Shown here: one piece after another, positions 1 to 8,945 of the stretch
How positions within the stretch are numbered: position 1 is the first letter of the stretch
How the letters are laid out: each line of letters opens with the position of its first letter
Source of the DNA: Hymenobacter terrenus
GTDB lineage: Bacteria > Bacteroidota > Bacteroidia > Cytophagales > Hymenobacteraceae
Direction: 5' to 3'
Assembly: GCF_000972495.1 (NCBI RefSeq)
Contig: NZ_LATM01000019.1
Span: forward strand, 36,883 to 100,882
Length of the DNA stretch: 64,000 nt
Notes under the pieces: generated by a model
Told to the model about the DNA's origin: nothing
Database searches by the model: none
The model's input: only the letters and a program-made list of their open reading frames with translations
Position numbers and translations under genes: made by a program

Positions 1-510
1 AGGCCCGGCGTTGTAAGCCGAAACTGCGCGAAGCAAATGCGTATTGGTGTTGCGGTTGATAAAAACGGTAGCTAAAAGGCTGGTGGCGAACACGCCGATG
101 GCAACTTTCTGCGTATTGTTAAAATACTGCCGGTCGTCTTTGGCAAGTATTTGCTGGCCATAGAGCCCGAATGAGCCAACGGCCACCAAGCGGTCAATCA
201 GGAAAAGGGTTTTCTGGCGGCGATAATTGTTGAGATGGGCCAGCGCCTCGGCATTGCCGGCCAAGTATGGGCGTAGCTTTTGACCGAAAAAGCCAGCGGT
301 TTGATAATTATCACCGCTCGCACCCGGGGCTAGGAAGTCAAAGTTATGCTGTGGGCCATTCAGGCCCCGCTGCGCATCTTCGGGCAGCAAACGAATGGTA
401 GCGGGGGCCTGCTGCGCCAGAATAGGGGTGAAGATGCTAGTAGACAAGGCCATAATGGCCGCGCCGCGCAGCCACCACCGTAGTGGGACCAGTCGGTTAG
501 TTAGATGCAT
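1..510 (-). CDS. Hypothetical membrane protein, 3' part outside window
   Basis: The ATG is the complement of 508-510 and 170 codons are visible before the gene runs off the left edge. Residues 1-33 form a cleavable-looking signal or anchor (hydrophobic stretch, then ILAQQ). Two further hydrophobic segments lie near residues 101-116 and 136-151, with basic residues between. The visible end reads NAGP. No family was recognised. It is divergent from the lipoprotein gene at 664, so the 150 bp between them should hold both promoters. Confidence 0.6.
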   Translation of the reverse strand, partial: MHLTNRLVPLRWWLRGAAIMALSTSIFTPILAQQAPATIRLLPEDAQRGLNGPQHNFDFLAPGASGDNYQTAGFFGQKLRPYLAGNAEALAHLNNYRRQKTLFLIDRLVAVGSFGLYGQQILAKDDRQYFNNTQKVAIGVFATSLLATVFINRNTNTHLLRAVSAYNAGP

Positions 511-663
511 AATAGCAAAGATAGTAGGGCTATTGAAGGGGCGCCGGCAAGCTTGGCTTGATTTTTTCTGGCTGCTGACTCAACAAAGCGACCTGCTTAC
601 ACGTTCAGGCCGAGCCAGCCGGGATTTCCTCGACGGTATCTTTCACCACCAAACTGGGTTTTT

Positions 664-1416
664 ATGCAAACATCTTTCATCCTCCGCCGTGCCATTCAGG
701 CTATTCTGCCGGCCACCCTACTGCTGGCCGCGTGCGACAAAGACGACAAGCCAGCGCCTCCTGCGCCTGACCAAGGGAGGGTACTGATTTCGCATTCCGC
801 CGCTGCTGCCAACACGCAGGTAACGGCGTTTGTGAATGACCAACAAGTAGGCCAATTGAACTACGGTCAAGCGAGTGGCTACCTTAATGTAAATACTGGT
901 ACCGCAAAATTACGCATCAACAGTGGTGCTAATACAGTTGCAAACCAAGACCTTGTAGTGGCGAAGGACCAGAATTACTCGGTATTTGCTTACTCGCCAA
1001 ATGCTACTATCGGAAGCGTAGCGCTTCTTCAGGTACCTGACGACCTGACTGTCCCAACCACGGGCACGGCAAAAGTACGCATCGTGCATTTGGGTGTTGG
1101 GGCAGCTACGCCGGTTCGGCTATCAATTCCCTCCGCCACCCCGACGGGCGCTCCTAACGACCTAACTACTGATGTTGCGTTCGGAACTGCCTCTAGCTTT
1201 GTTGTAGTCAACGCTGGTCCACTTAGCTTGTCTGTTACATCTGCAGCCACACCACGCACGCAGGTCGTAGCTGTCGGCGACGGTACCGGTGCAGGCACAG
1301 CTACTACAAAGACATTTGAATCTGGAAAAATCTACACTGTTGTGGTGCGTGGAATTGCTGGTAGCAGCGTTCCAACGGTTCAGCAGCCTCAGGCCGTAAT
1401 CATTCAAAACAATTAG
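664..1416 (+). CDS. DUF4397-domain lipoprotein
   Basis: A 250-residue protein starts with a lipoprotein signal peptide whose lipobox LLAAC puts the lipidated Cys at residue 24. A charged, Pro-rich linker follows (DKDDKPAPPAPDQ). The rest is two beta-rich repeats with the pattern 'rV.i.H...a..v.v.vn' and 'akvRivHLgvgaatPv', as in DUF4397 proteins, which are extracytoplasmic beta-sandwich proteins of unknown ligand. It is probably anchored in the outer membrane and stands alone, followed by a terminator. The family call rests on pattern and length only. Confidence 0.75.
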   Translation: MQTSFILRRAIQAILPATLLLAACDKDDKPAPPAPDQGRVLISHSAAAANTQVTAFVNDQQVGQLNYGQASGYLNVNTGTAKLRINSGANTVANQDLVVAKDQNYSVFAYSPNATIGSVALLQVPDDLTVPTTGTAKVRIVHLGVGAATPVRLSIPSATPTGAPNDLTTDVAFGTASSFVVVNAGPLSLSVTSAATPRTQVVAVGDGTGAGTATTKTFESGKIYTVVVRGIAGSSVPTVQQPQAVIIQNN

Positions 1417-1447
1417 TTAACGGTAATCTCAGTTTTTTCTTACTAAA

Positions 1448-1475
1448 GCCTGGACCGTAAGGTCCGGGCTTTTTG
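1448..1475 (+). terminator. Intrinsic terminator after the DUF4397 gene
   Basis: GCCTGGACC and GGTCCGGGC pair around a GTAA loop and are followed by a T run. It lies 30 bp after the stop codon at 1416. Confidence 0.85.
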
Positions 1476-1498
1476 CATCATGAGGCGAACAAATACAG

Positions 1499-1506
1499 TA
1501 CCTTTG
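1499..1506 (+). promoter_or_regulatory. Probable -7 box of the sahH promoter
   Basis: TACCTTTG matches the Bacteroidota sigma-A -7 consensus TAnnTTTG and lies 43 bp before the sahH ATG at 1542. A TTTG at 1472-1475 could be the -33 element, although the 23-base gap is slightly long. The match supports the start at 1542 over the in-frame ATG at 1473, which would place the promoter inside the gene. Confidence 0.65.
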
Positions 1507-1541
1507 TAGTTGAAACACGAAACTATAATATAACCTGCATC

Positions 1542-2861
1542 ATGGTGGAAACCACGACGAAAACGTACGTTCCGTACAAAGTAAAGGACATGAGCCTGGC
1601 CGAGTGGGGCCGCAAGGAAATTCGCCTCGCTGAAGCCGAAATGCCGGGCTTGATGAGCCTGCGCGAGGAGTTTGGCGCTGCCCAACCCTTCAAAGGTGCC
1701 CGCATTGCTGGTTGCCTGCACATGACCATTCAAACGGCCGTACTCATTGAAACCCTCAAGGCCCTGGGTGCGGAGGTGACGTGGTCGTCGTGTAACATCT
1801 TCTCGACCCAAGACCACGCTGCTGCAGCCATCGCTGCCGCTGGCATCCCGGTGTATGCCTGGAAGGGCATGAATGAAGAAGAGTTCAACTGGTGCATCGA
1901 GCAGACGTTGTATTTCGGCGAAGACCGTCAGCCGCTGAACATGATTCTCGATGACGGTGGCGACCTGACTAATATGGTGCTGGACCAGTACCCGGAGTTG
2001 GCTGCGGGCATTAAAGGCGTTTCGGAAGAAACTACCACGGGGGTACTGCGCCTCTACGAGCGGGTGAAGAATGGCACGCTGCCTTTCCCCGCCATCAACG
2101 TCAACGACTCGGTGACGAAGTCGAAATTTGACAACAAGTACGGTTGCAAAGAGTCGGCCGTGGATGCCATCCGTCGGGCTACCGATGTGATGATGGCTGG
2201 TAAAGTAGCAGTAGTAGCTGGCTATGGCGACGTAGGAAAAGGCACCGCGGCTTCGTTGAGCGGCGCTGGTGCCCGCGTTATCGTGACGGAGATTGACCCC
2301 ATCTGCGCCCTGCAAGCGGCCATGGATGGCTACGCGGTGAAGAAGCTGGCGACGGCCGTAAAGGAAGCCGACATCGTGGTGACGGCTACCGGAAACTGCG
2401 ACATCCTCACCGAGGAGCACTTCCGCAGCCTGAAGGACAAAGCCATCGTCTGCAACATCGGCCACTTTGACGATGAAATTGACATGGCGTGGCTGAACCG
2501 CAACTACGGCCACACCAAAGACACGGTGAAGCCGCAGGTGGATATCTACACCATTGAGGGCAAAGAGGTCATCATCCTCGCCGAAGGCCGCCTCGTAAAC
2601 CTGGGCTGCGCCACTGGTCACCCTTCGTTTGTGATGTCGAACTCCTTCACCAACCAGACCCTGGCCCAACTGGAGCTGTGGGAGCGGGCTGACCAGTACG
2701 AAAACCAAGTATATACGCTGCCCAAGCACCTGGACGAAAAAGTAGCCCGCCTGCACCTCGCCAAAATCGGCGTGGAGCTGGATGAGCTGACGCCCAAGCA
2801 GGCTGACTACATTAAAGTATCGGTAGAGGGTCCGTTCAAGTCGGATTTGTACCGCTACTAA
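1542..2861 (+). CDS. sahH: S-adenosylhomocysteine hydrolase (adenosylhomocysteinase)
   Basis: The product (439 aa) reversibly cleaves S-adenosyl-homocysteine to adenosine and homocysteine in the cytoplasm, keeping the activated methyl cycle running. Family landmarks are present: GCLHMTIQTAVLIETL near the N-terminus, the substrate loop DSVTKSKFDNKYGC with catalytic Lys and Asp, the NAD site GYGDVGKGTA, NIGHFDDEID, and the canonical C-terminal GPFKSDLYRY whose Lys and Tyr complete the neighbouring NAD site. Full length for the family. It has its own promoter and terminator. Oddly, bases 2674-2853 are repeated almost exactly at 4261-4440. Confidence 0.96.
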   Translation: MVETTTKTYVPYKVKDMSLAEWGRKEIRLAEAEMPGLMSLREEFGAAQPFKGARIAGCLHMTIQTAVLIETLKALGAEVTWSSCNIFSTQDHAAAAIAAAGIPVYAWKGMNEEEFNWCIEQTLYFGEDRQPLNMILDDGGDLTNMVLDQYPELAAGIKGVSEETTTGVLRLYERVKNGTLPFPAINVNDSVTKSKFDNKYGCKESAVDAIRRATDVMMAGKVAVVAGYGDVGKGTAASLSGAGARVIVTEIDPICALQAAMDGYAVKKLATAVKEADIVVTATGNCDILTEEHFRSLKDKAIVCNIGHFDDEIDMAWLNRNYGHTKDTVKPQVDIYTIEGKEVIILAEGRLVNLGCATGHPSFVMSNSFTNQTLAQLELWERADQYENQVYTLPKHLDEKVARLHLAKIGVELDELTPKQADYIKVSVEGPFKSDLYRY

Positions 2862-2885
2862 ACATAGAGTAATAGCTAATAGAAA

Positions 2886-2918
2886 AAGCCGCTGGCCCAT
2901 TGGGCCAGCGGCTTTTTT
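2886..2918 (+). terminator. Intrinsic terminator of sahH
   Basis: GCCGCTGGCCCA and TGGGCCAGCGGC form a perfect stem with almost no loop, flanked by A-rich and T-rich runs. It lies about 25 bp after the stop codon and could also stop transcripts from the opposite strand. Confidence 0.9.
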
Positions 2919-3012
2919 GTTGTCTGCCTATTTTGAAAGCTGTTTGCGGCTCTATGCGTTTCAGCTACTGTAAACACCTTGGTATTGCCAGCGCTCTCGG
3001 ACTGGCAGATGC

Positions 3013-4113
3013 CTATGCCCGTACCGTTCGTACCACTTCAAACTTGCGCTTCAGGCGGAGTATCTGCTTCTCAAACAATTCATACGATAAGGCCGCGACG
3101 CAAATAGTGAGTCCTATTATCATAAGCAAACGGAGAATCTGATTATCAGCGAAGAAGTGAGGATGGGTGTCAAGTACGTATATGATGGGACAATGGTACA
3201 TGTAGAGGCCATAGGATATTTTCCCCAGATAGTTTACTGTCTTGCCCATAGTAGTAGGAGCCGTCGTCGCTTGTTCTGCATTATTGAATAAAATCATGCA
3301 AAAAATAAATGCCAGCGGTAAAAGAGGGAGGTATTTTTTAAATACAGCAAAAGTTAACGATGTAAAATCTGCCATGTCGATGATTGCGAGTAGGAGAGTC
3401 AGATATAATAGGGCCGCAAATAATGTCCAGCGCGGTAGTTGCAGGTTGATGGGATTGTTGAAATGCCTCCAGGCCAGCCAGCCACCTAGTGCTAATATAT
3501 CGCACCGGCTAAGCGTGTGACAGTAGATAATCATCCAATTGTATTGAACTGTTATCGTTATATAAGCCCGGAAAGCAATGCTCAGTACTACGATGCCTCC
3601 GAACAACCAAGGCAACCGACGGGTAGGAATAAGCAGTATTAAGAGAGGAATGAGAAGATAAAACTGCTCTTCAATACAGAGCGACCATAATGGGTTGAGA
3701 GTGGCAACAGTCCAACTGTGGTCGACCATCCAGAAATTGCCGGCAAAGTAGAGGAAGCTGTAAAAATTAACCTCTGGATTGGAGTGGTGATGCAAAACCC
3801 AGGCTAGCGCAATAATGGCATAATATAACGGGAATATGCGTAATGAGCGGCGTATGTAAAACCGGCGCAGACTGATACTTCCGGTATTGTCTTTCTCGGC
3901 TAGTAACAGGTAGGTAATAAGAAACCCGCTGATAAGGAAAAAAAAATCGACACCTATTGGCAAGTTGTGCAATAACTCTGTGAGAGCTTTGGGGAGAAAA
4001 GCTTTGAAATTGAGGGTGCTATGATAAACGACTACAGCCAGTGCCGCGCAGCATCTAAGAACATCAAGTCCCCTGAACTGCACAGTAGAGGGGACAGGGC
4101 GTGAGGTGTGCAT
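3013..4113 (-). CDS. Acyltransferase 3 family (OafA/YrhL-like) membrane protein
   Basis: A 366-residue integral membrane protein with about ten hydrophobic segments. Family signatures are RGLDVLRCCAALAVVVYHS at residues 14-32 (the His is the proposed catalytic residue), FFFLISGFLITYLL, and RRFYIRRSLRIFPLYY. Such enzymes O-acylate sugars of surface polysaccharides or secondary metabolites at the inner membrane; the substrate here is unknown. The gene is visibly AT-richer than its neighbours and is bracketed by sahH and a duplicated sahH tail, which suggests it was acquired. Confidence 0.88.
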   Translation of the reverse strand: MHTSRPVPSTVQFRGLDVLRCCAALAVVVYHSTLNFKAFLPKALTELLHNLPIGVDFFFLISGFLITYLLLAEKDNTGSISLRRFYIRRSLRIFPLYYAIIALAWVLHHHSNPEVNFYSFLYFAGNFWMVDHSWTVATLNPLWSLCIEEQFYLLIPLLILLIPTRRLPWLFGGIVVLSIAFRAYITITVQYNWMIIYCHTLSRCDILALGGWLAWRHFNNPINLQLPRWTLFAALLYLTLLLAIIDMADFTSLTFAVFKKYLPLLPLAFIFCMILFNNAEQATTAPTTMGKTVNYLGKISYGLYMYHCPIIYVLDTHPHFFADNQILRLLMIIGLTICVAALSYELFEKQILRLKRKFEVVRTVRA

Positions 4114-4260
4114 AATATAGAAAGAAGGAGTAAGCTGAGAAGTAAAAAGCTCAACAGGTTATAAAGGTAAGCATCCCAGCCAGAGCCGCTGTCAATAGAG
4201 TACGAGGGAGAAGAGGTATTAGCGTCGTGTTTTAGTGTCACATAGCATTATGCCTGATGA

Positions 4261-4463
4261 AGCTGTGGGAGCGGGCTGACCAGTACGAAAACCAAGTATA
4301 TACGCTGCCCAAGCACCTGGACGAAAAAGTAGCCCGCCTGCACCTCGCCAAAATCGGCGTGGAGCTGGATGAGCTGACGCCCAAGCAGGCTGACTATATC
4401 AAAGTATCGGTAGAGGGTCCGTTCAAGTCGGATTTGTACCAATACACTGCTGCCAACAAGTAA
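4261..4463 (+). pseudogene. Duplicated 3' end of sahH (gene tail only)
   Basis: Bases 4261-4440 match sahH 2674-2853 over 180 bp without indels; I count two differences, both synonymous (TAC/TAT and ATT/ATC). After that the copies diverge: the intact gene ends YRY, while this copy ends YQYTAANK followed by TAA. There is no start region and no catalytic part, so this cannot be a functional enzyme. It marks the right edge of the segment carrying the acyltransferase. A short reading frame opens at an ATG at 4257, but expression is doubtful. Confidence 0.9.
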
Positions 4464-4515
4464 AAACCCGCCTGACGTAATGCCAGGTGAGTTTTTTAGC
4501 TAATTTCGGTTTAGA

Positions 4516-5025
4516 TTAAAGAGGTGTCGATGCGGCAGGCATGATTCCCTCGAATACCTCGCCGCTGCTTGTGAACATGTTGGTGCCAAGCAATTGCCAC
4601 TTATGATTCACCATAGCCATGTAGCGTACTTGCGGCCCAAGTGGTGTCAATGCACCGCTCACTGGTTCCCACCGGTGACCTAGCGTGAGCCCCGATATCG
4701 TGGCAAATAGACCCCGTGGTACGATAATGCCATCTGCTGTGCGGTACTCGGCCAACAACGTTAACTCATTGCTGCCACCAAGTGCAATACGCTGAATGGT
4801 GCTAGCATTTCCGAGAGGCATATTTGCCGGAACGTTTGAAAGCAAGTTTTTGGAAGGAACAGAGGGGGTACTTCCTCTGCTGCAAACTATTAGTAATCCA
4901 AAGATAAAAAACAACGCAGCACCTAATCCAATGTGTTGTTTAACTAATCTTGCCGCTCGAAAAAAGACATAAAACAAACCAATTAACAGTGATATGTTCA
5001 GAATGGACCAAAGTAGATTGAGCAT
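4516..5025 (-). CDS. Hypothetical protein with two N-terminal membrane segments
   Basis: 169 residues. Hydrophobic segments lie at about 3-24 and 35-50, separated by a short basic loop (RAARLVKQH). The remaining ~115 residues form a soluble domain with a Gly/Pro-rich pattern and a region resembling ITVPRGLFATISGL. No family was recognised. It follows the oxidoreductase gene (stop to start about 20 bp) on the same strand and may be co-transcribed with it. Confidence 0.6.
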   Translation of the reverse strand: MLNLLWSILNISLLIGLFYVFFRAARLVKQHIGLGAALFFIFGLLIVCSRGSTPSVPSKNLLSNVPANMPLGNASTIQRIALGGSNELTLLAEYRTADGIIVPRGLFATISGLTLGHRWEPVSGALTPLGPQVRYMAMVNHKWQLLGTNMFTSSGEVFEGIMPAASTPL

Positions 5026-5045
5026 GGAAAGGTGAGAAAAAGGAC

Positions 5046-6113
5046 CTAGTTTGATGCTAGGGGTTTAGCGTTTTGACTCGCATTACCGAGCGCCTTCCGC
5101 ACTGCCGGAGCTACCTGAGTTCCGAAAAGTTCCGTTGACCGCACCACATTGGCGTGCGAAATACCTTCTACTACGAGCTGCGCTATAAAACGCGTGTTGT
5201 TGAATAAACCGTGCAAGTATAATAGCTTGGCAGTGATTTCTGCCGGCGTGCCCACAAATAGCGGCCCTTCGGGCCCACGTAGGAAGTCGAAGTGTCGCCG
5301 GTCCATGGGTGACCAGCCTCGTTCGCGGCCGATGCGGTTCATTAGCTGTGAGTAAGGCGGAAAAAACTCATCGGCGGCTTGCTGGGAGGTGTCGGCGATG
5401 TGGAAGTGGCAGTTGAGGGCAAGGGGCAGTTGGGCTGGGTCGTGGCCGGCTTTCTCGGCCGACTCGCGGTAGAGCTCGGCAAACCGTAGGTACTGGGCCG
5501 GGGCCCCGCCAAGGATAGCAATGGTGAGCGGCAGGCCCAGTCTCCCGGCCCGGATCACGGAAGCGGGCGTCCCACCTACGCCAACCCAAATGGGCAATTG
5601 GGGCTGTGCGGGACGTGGGTATACGCCTTTCTCAATAATGGCGGCGCGGTGCTTGCCCTTCCAGGAGACGACTTCATTCTGATTGATTGCAAGCAATAAT
5701 TGCAGCTTTTCAATGAACAGCTCGTCATAGTCTTCCAAATCGTAGCCAAACAGCGGGAACGACTCAATAAAAGACCCACGCCCGGCAATGATTTCAGCCC
5801 GACCACCAGATAATAAGTCCACCGTAGCGAAGTTCTGGAAGGTGCGCACCGGGTCGGCGGAGCTAAGGACCGTGACGGCGCTGGACAGGCGGATGCGTTT
5901 AGTGACGGCCGCTACCGCTGCGAGGATAACCTCCGGGGCGGAAATGATGAAGTCCGGCCGATGGTGTTCGCCCAGGGCCAGTACATCGAGACCAATTTCA
6001 TCAGCCAGCCTGGCTATGGCCAGCAGTTCTTGCATGCGTTGCTCGGCAGAACGGTCGGCACCTGATACATGAGCGGGAGCGACTTCGCCGAATGAGCTAA
6101 TTCCTAATTCCAT
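5046..6113 (-). CDS. LLM-class flavin-dependent oxidoreductase (luciferase-like)
   Basis: A 355-residue TIM-barrel enzyme of the bacterial luciferase-like monooxygenase family. Signs: MELGISSFGE at the N-terminus, 'ADEIGLDVLALGEHHRPDF' (EHH motif), TVLSSADPVRTFQNFATVDLLSGGRAEIIAGRGSF split across two strands, and PIWVGVGGTPASVIRAG. Members use reduced FMN or F420 to oxidise small substrates; the substrate cannot be told from sequence. About 530 bp without genes lie upstream. Confidence 0.9.
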   Translation of the reverse strand: MELGISSFGEVAPAHVSGADRSAEQRMQELLAIARLADEIGLDVLALGEHHRPDFIISAPEVILAAVAAVTKRIRLSSAVTVLSSADPVRTFQNFATVDLLSGGRAEIIAGRGSFIESFPLFGYDLEDYDELFIEKLQLLLAINQNEVVSWKGKHRAAIIEKGVYPRPAQPQLPIWVGVGGTPASVIRAGRLGLPLTIAILGGAPAQYLRFAELYRESAEKAGHDPAQLPLALNCHFHIADTSQQAADEFFPPYSQLMNRIGRERGWSPMDRRHFDFLRGPEGPLFVGTPAEITAKLLYLHGLFNNTRFIAQLVVEGISHANVVRSTELFGTQVAPAVRKALGNASQNAKPLASN

Positions 6114-6279
6114 AATGAATTTCGTTCTACCTAATCAATATTGGAAGCGCAGGCGAGGCAGAATGTTTCCGAATAGAAGGGCAGCCGCAAAGCTGCGCCA
6201 TAGTCGTAGAGAATGGTATAAGCAGAACTTTAAGTAGCAAAGCGGCGGTGCCCGGAGCGGTTTCGGAGTCGCTGTACCA

Positions 6280-6352
6280 TAGCGCGAACTCTGTAGTCGC
6301 GTCCTCGAACGAGTCGGTCAGCGCGAGAACGCGAACTACAGAGTTCGCGCTA
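6280..6352. repeat. Palindromic intergenic repeat, GTAGCGCGAACT family
   Basis: TAGCGCGAACTCTGTAG and its complement CTACAGAGTTCGCGCTA form the arms of a long hairpin. Partly complementary flanks (AGCGGTTTCGGAGTC and the mirrored GTACTGAAGCCGCT) extend it. Related copies are at 34961, 52445 and 55791. The rest of the 6114-6641 intergenic stretch shows no gene. Confidence 0.8.
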
Positions 6353-6641
6353 CGGCTCGCTGTACACTGGTACTGAAGCCGCTTTAAGCAGAGATGCTAC
6401 CTGACTCATCAGCATAGGAAACGCGGGTTGCTCTTTTTATGGTGATACTAGAGACATTGGTTAAATTTTCCCTAGTCTAGTGTTTTGTGCGAACAGGAAA
6501 GCCTGGCCAGATGCTGCAAATACAATCCGGATGTGCAGTTGGGTGCAATTGCCAGCCATAAGAGTGTACGATAGAGCGCCGCCGCTTCGCGGCTCGTAAT
6601 TAGTCAGGTTATTATGCTACCAACGCGGCGCTGCGGCTTCC

Positions 6642-8702
6642 TTACTGCTTCACAGCTGGTGTCACCCCCATGTTGGCGTAGCAGAAGCTCCATACGTCGG
6701 CCCACTCGGCTATCTGGAGCCTGGTGCTTTTGCCGGCGCCGTGGCCGGCGTTTACATCCACGCGAATCAGAGTCGGGTGTGGGCCGGCGTTGGCGGCTTG
6801 CAGGGCGGCGGCGAACTTGAAGGAGTGGGCGGGCACCACCCGGTCGTCGTGGTCGGCGGTGGTGATGAGGGTGGCGGGGTAGGCAGTGCCGGGCCGGAGG
6901 TTGTGCAGGGGCGAGAACTGACGCAGATTTTCGAACTGAGCCGGGTCGTCGGAGGTGCCGTATTCGGGGGCCCAGTTCCAGCCGATGGTGAACTTTTGGT
7001 AGCGCAGCATGTCCAGCACACCCACGGCGGGCAGGGCTACTTGGCACAGGTCGGGGCGCTGGGTCATGGTGGCGCCCACGAGCAGGCCGCCGTTCGAGCC
7101 GCCGGCGATGGCGAGGTGGGCGGTGTCGGTGTAGCGGTTGGCTTTGAGATATTCGGCGGCGGCAATGAAGTCGTCGAATACATTTTGCTTGTGCGGCGTC
7201 ATGCCGGCCTGGTGCCAGGCTTCGCCGTACTCACCGCCGCCGCGCAAATTGGGAATGGCTAGGATGCCGCCGTTTTCGAGCCACAGCATGCGGGCCACCG
7301 AGAAGCCCGGCGTGAGGGAGACGTTGAAACCACCGTAGGCGTAGAGGTAGGTAGGGTTCCGGCTGTTCAGCTCCACGCCTTTTTTATGCACGATGAACAT
7401 GGGAATTTTCGTGCCGTCCTTGCTGGAGTAGAACACCTGCGTGGTTAGGTAGTCCTGCGGGTTTACATCTACTGTGGGGGCGCGAAATACGGTGCTGGTA
7501 TTGGTAGCAATGTCGTACTGATAGATGGTCGTGGGGTAGGTAAACGACGTGAAGGCGTAGTACACTACCTGGGCATCGCGCCGGCCGCCGAAGCCGCTGG
7601 CCGTACCAATGGCTGGCAGCTGCACATCGTGCTGAAACTCGCCCAGCTCGGAATATACCTTCACCTGTGAGCTGGCATCGTTCAGGTAATCGGCAATGAG
7701 GTGGCCGCCCACCTGGCTCACGCTTTCGAGTTTGTTCTTGCTTTCGGGCAGTACATCGTGCCAGTTAGCTTCCTGCGGCTGCCTGGGGTCGATGCGGACG
7801 ACGCGGTAGCGGGGAGCCTGGTAATTGGTGTAAACCAGCACCTCGCCGCCCACGTTGCCGATAACAGTGTTGTTGAACTCGTACGACTCGATGAGCGTGG
7901 TCCAGGTGGCGGCTTGCTTGGGGTCGGTGAGGTCGCGCACCTGCAGGCGGTTGCCGTCCGACTTGCCATCGGTGAGGTATAGGCACAGGAACCGCTCGTC
8001 CTCGGTGGCGCTGGCAATGCGGAAGCCGAGGGGCATTTCCGGGTTTTCGTACACCAGCCGGTCGGCGCTCTGGGGCGTGTTGAGCTGGTGGAAATACACC
8101 TTGTGGTACTCGTTCATGCCGGCCAGCTTGTCTTCGCCAGCTTTGGGAGCGTCGTAGCGGCTGTAGTAGAAGCCGTTTTGGACCCACGACGTGCCGGAGA
8201 CTTTCACCCAATTCAGCTCTTCGGGCAGCAGCTCATTGGTGGTCAAATCCAGGATGCGGACCTGGTGCCAGTCGGAGCCACCGCCGCTGGTGGCGTAGGC
8301 CAGGTAGCGGTGGTCGTTGCTGAACTCGGTGCCGGCCAGGGCCGTGGTACCATCAGCCGAAAACTGGTTGGGGTCGAGCAGCACTTTCGGCTCCGTGTTG
8401 CCGCGCTGGCGGTAGACGACCGCCTGGTTTTGCAGGCCGTCATTTTTGCTGAAAACCAGGTCTGAACCTACTTGCTCGGGCACGCTATAGCGCTCGTAAT
8501 TCCACATGGTGGTGAGGCGCTCCCGGATTTTATCACGAAACGGAATCTGGTCCAGATATCCGAAGGTGACTTCGTTTTGAGCCGTTACCCAGGCCTTGGT
8601 TTCGGGGGCGTCGAGGGCTTCGAGCCAGCGGTAGGGGTCGGGTATTTGCACGCCGAAATAGGTGTCGGCGAAATCAGATTTAGGGCTGTTGGGATATTGC
8701 AC
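6642..8702 (-). CDS. Prolyl oligopeptidase family serine peptidase (S9A)
   Basis: 686 residues from a GTG at 8702. The N-terminal part carries the S9A opening DTYFGVQIPDPYRWLEA and a beta-propeller of about residues 70-400. The C-terminal alpha/beta hydrolase holds the triad: Ser in AGGSNGGLL, Asp in DHDDRVVP, His in NAGHGAGKS. These enzymes cleave after proline in short peptides. The GTG lies right at the domain start, and a lipoprotein-type leader sits just upstream in a frame shifted by one base. The intact gene may therefore begin at 8877 and be frameshifted here, so location (cytoplasm or envelope) is uncertain. Confidence 0.9.
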   Translation of the reverse strand: MQYPNSPKSDFADTYFGVQIPDPYRWLEALDAPETKAWVTAQNEVTFGYLDQIPFRDKIRERLTTMWNYERYSVPEQVGSDLVFSKNDGLQNQAVVYRQRGNTEPKVLLDPNQFSADGTTALAGTEFSNDHRYLAYATSGGGSDWHQVRILDLTTNELLPEELNWVKVSGTSWVQNGFYYSRYDAPKAGEDKLAGMNEYHKVYFHQLNTPQSADRLVYENPEMPLGFRIASATEDERFLCLYLTDGKSDGNRLQVRDLTDPKQAATWTTLIESYEFNNTVIGNVGGEVLVYTNYQAPRYRVVRIDPRQPQEANWHDVLPESKNKLESVSQVGGHLIADYLNDASSQVKVYSELGEFQHDVQLPAIGTASGFGGRRDAQVVYYAFTSFTYPTTIYQYDIATNTSTVFRAPTVDVNPQDYLTTQVFYSSKDGTKIPMFIVHKKGVELNSRNPTYLYAYGGFNVSLTPGFSVARMLWLENGGILAIPNLRGGGEYGEAWHQAGMTPHKQNVFDDFIAAAEYLKANRYTDTAHLAIAGGSNGGLLVGATMTQRPDLCQVALPAVGVLDMLRYQKFTIGWNWAPEYGTSDDPAQFENLRQFSPLHNLRPGTAYPATLITTADHDDRVVPAHSFKFAAALQAANAGPHPTLIRVDVNAGHGAGKSTRLQIAEWADVWSFCYANMGVTPAVKQ

Positions 8703-8877
8703 GGCGGGAGGAATCGGGGAGGGCAGGGCCGGGCTGGCGAGTAGGTTCGGCAGTTTCCGGAGACGTCGTTTCGGTCAGGGCTTGGTGGCGCGGCATGGTG
8801 TTGCGCGCTGGTGGCGTGGTAGTGCGGCAGGCGGTAAGGGCCACCAATACGGTAAATAAAGGCAGGGCAGCTTTCAT
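8680..8877 (-). pseudogene. Out-of-frame lipoprotein leader of the S9 peptidase
   Basis: From the ATG at 8877 the frame encodes a lipoprotein signal with the lipobox ALTAC (Cys 17) and a Thr/Pro-rich linker ending GPALPDSS, then leaves the peptidase frame and stops at 8680. Removing one base in the C-rich run near 8705-8712 would read straight into VQYPNSPKSD of the peptidase. Many Bacteroidota S9 peptidases have exactly such a leader. Either a true frameshift or a sequencing error explains this. Confidence 0.6.
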
Positions 8878-8945
8878 AGGGAACGGGGAAAAGGCCATTG
8901 CCCACCCGAACATCCGTCGGAGCAGCAACCCAGTACTACCGAAAG

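Noticed and set aside
1443..2900. 485-codon open frame antisense to sahH
   Set aside because: It mirrors the codon bias of sahH; no family character, and the sense gene is certain.
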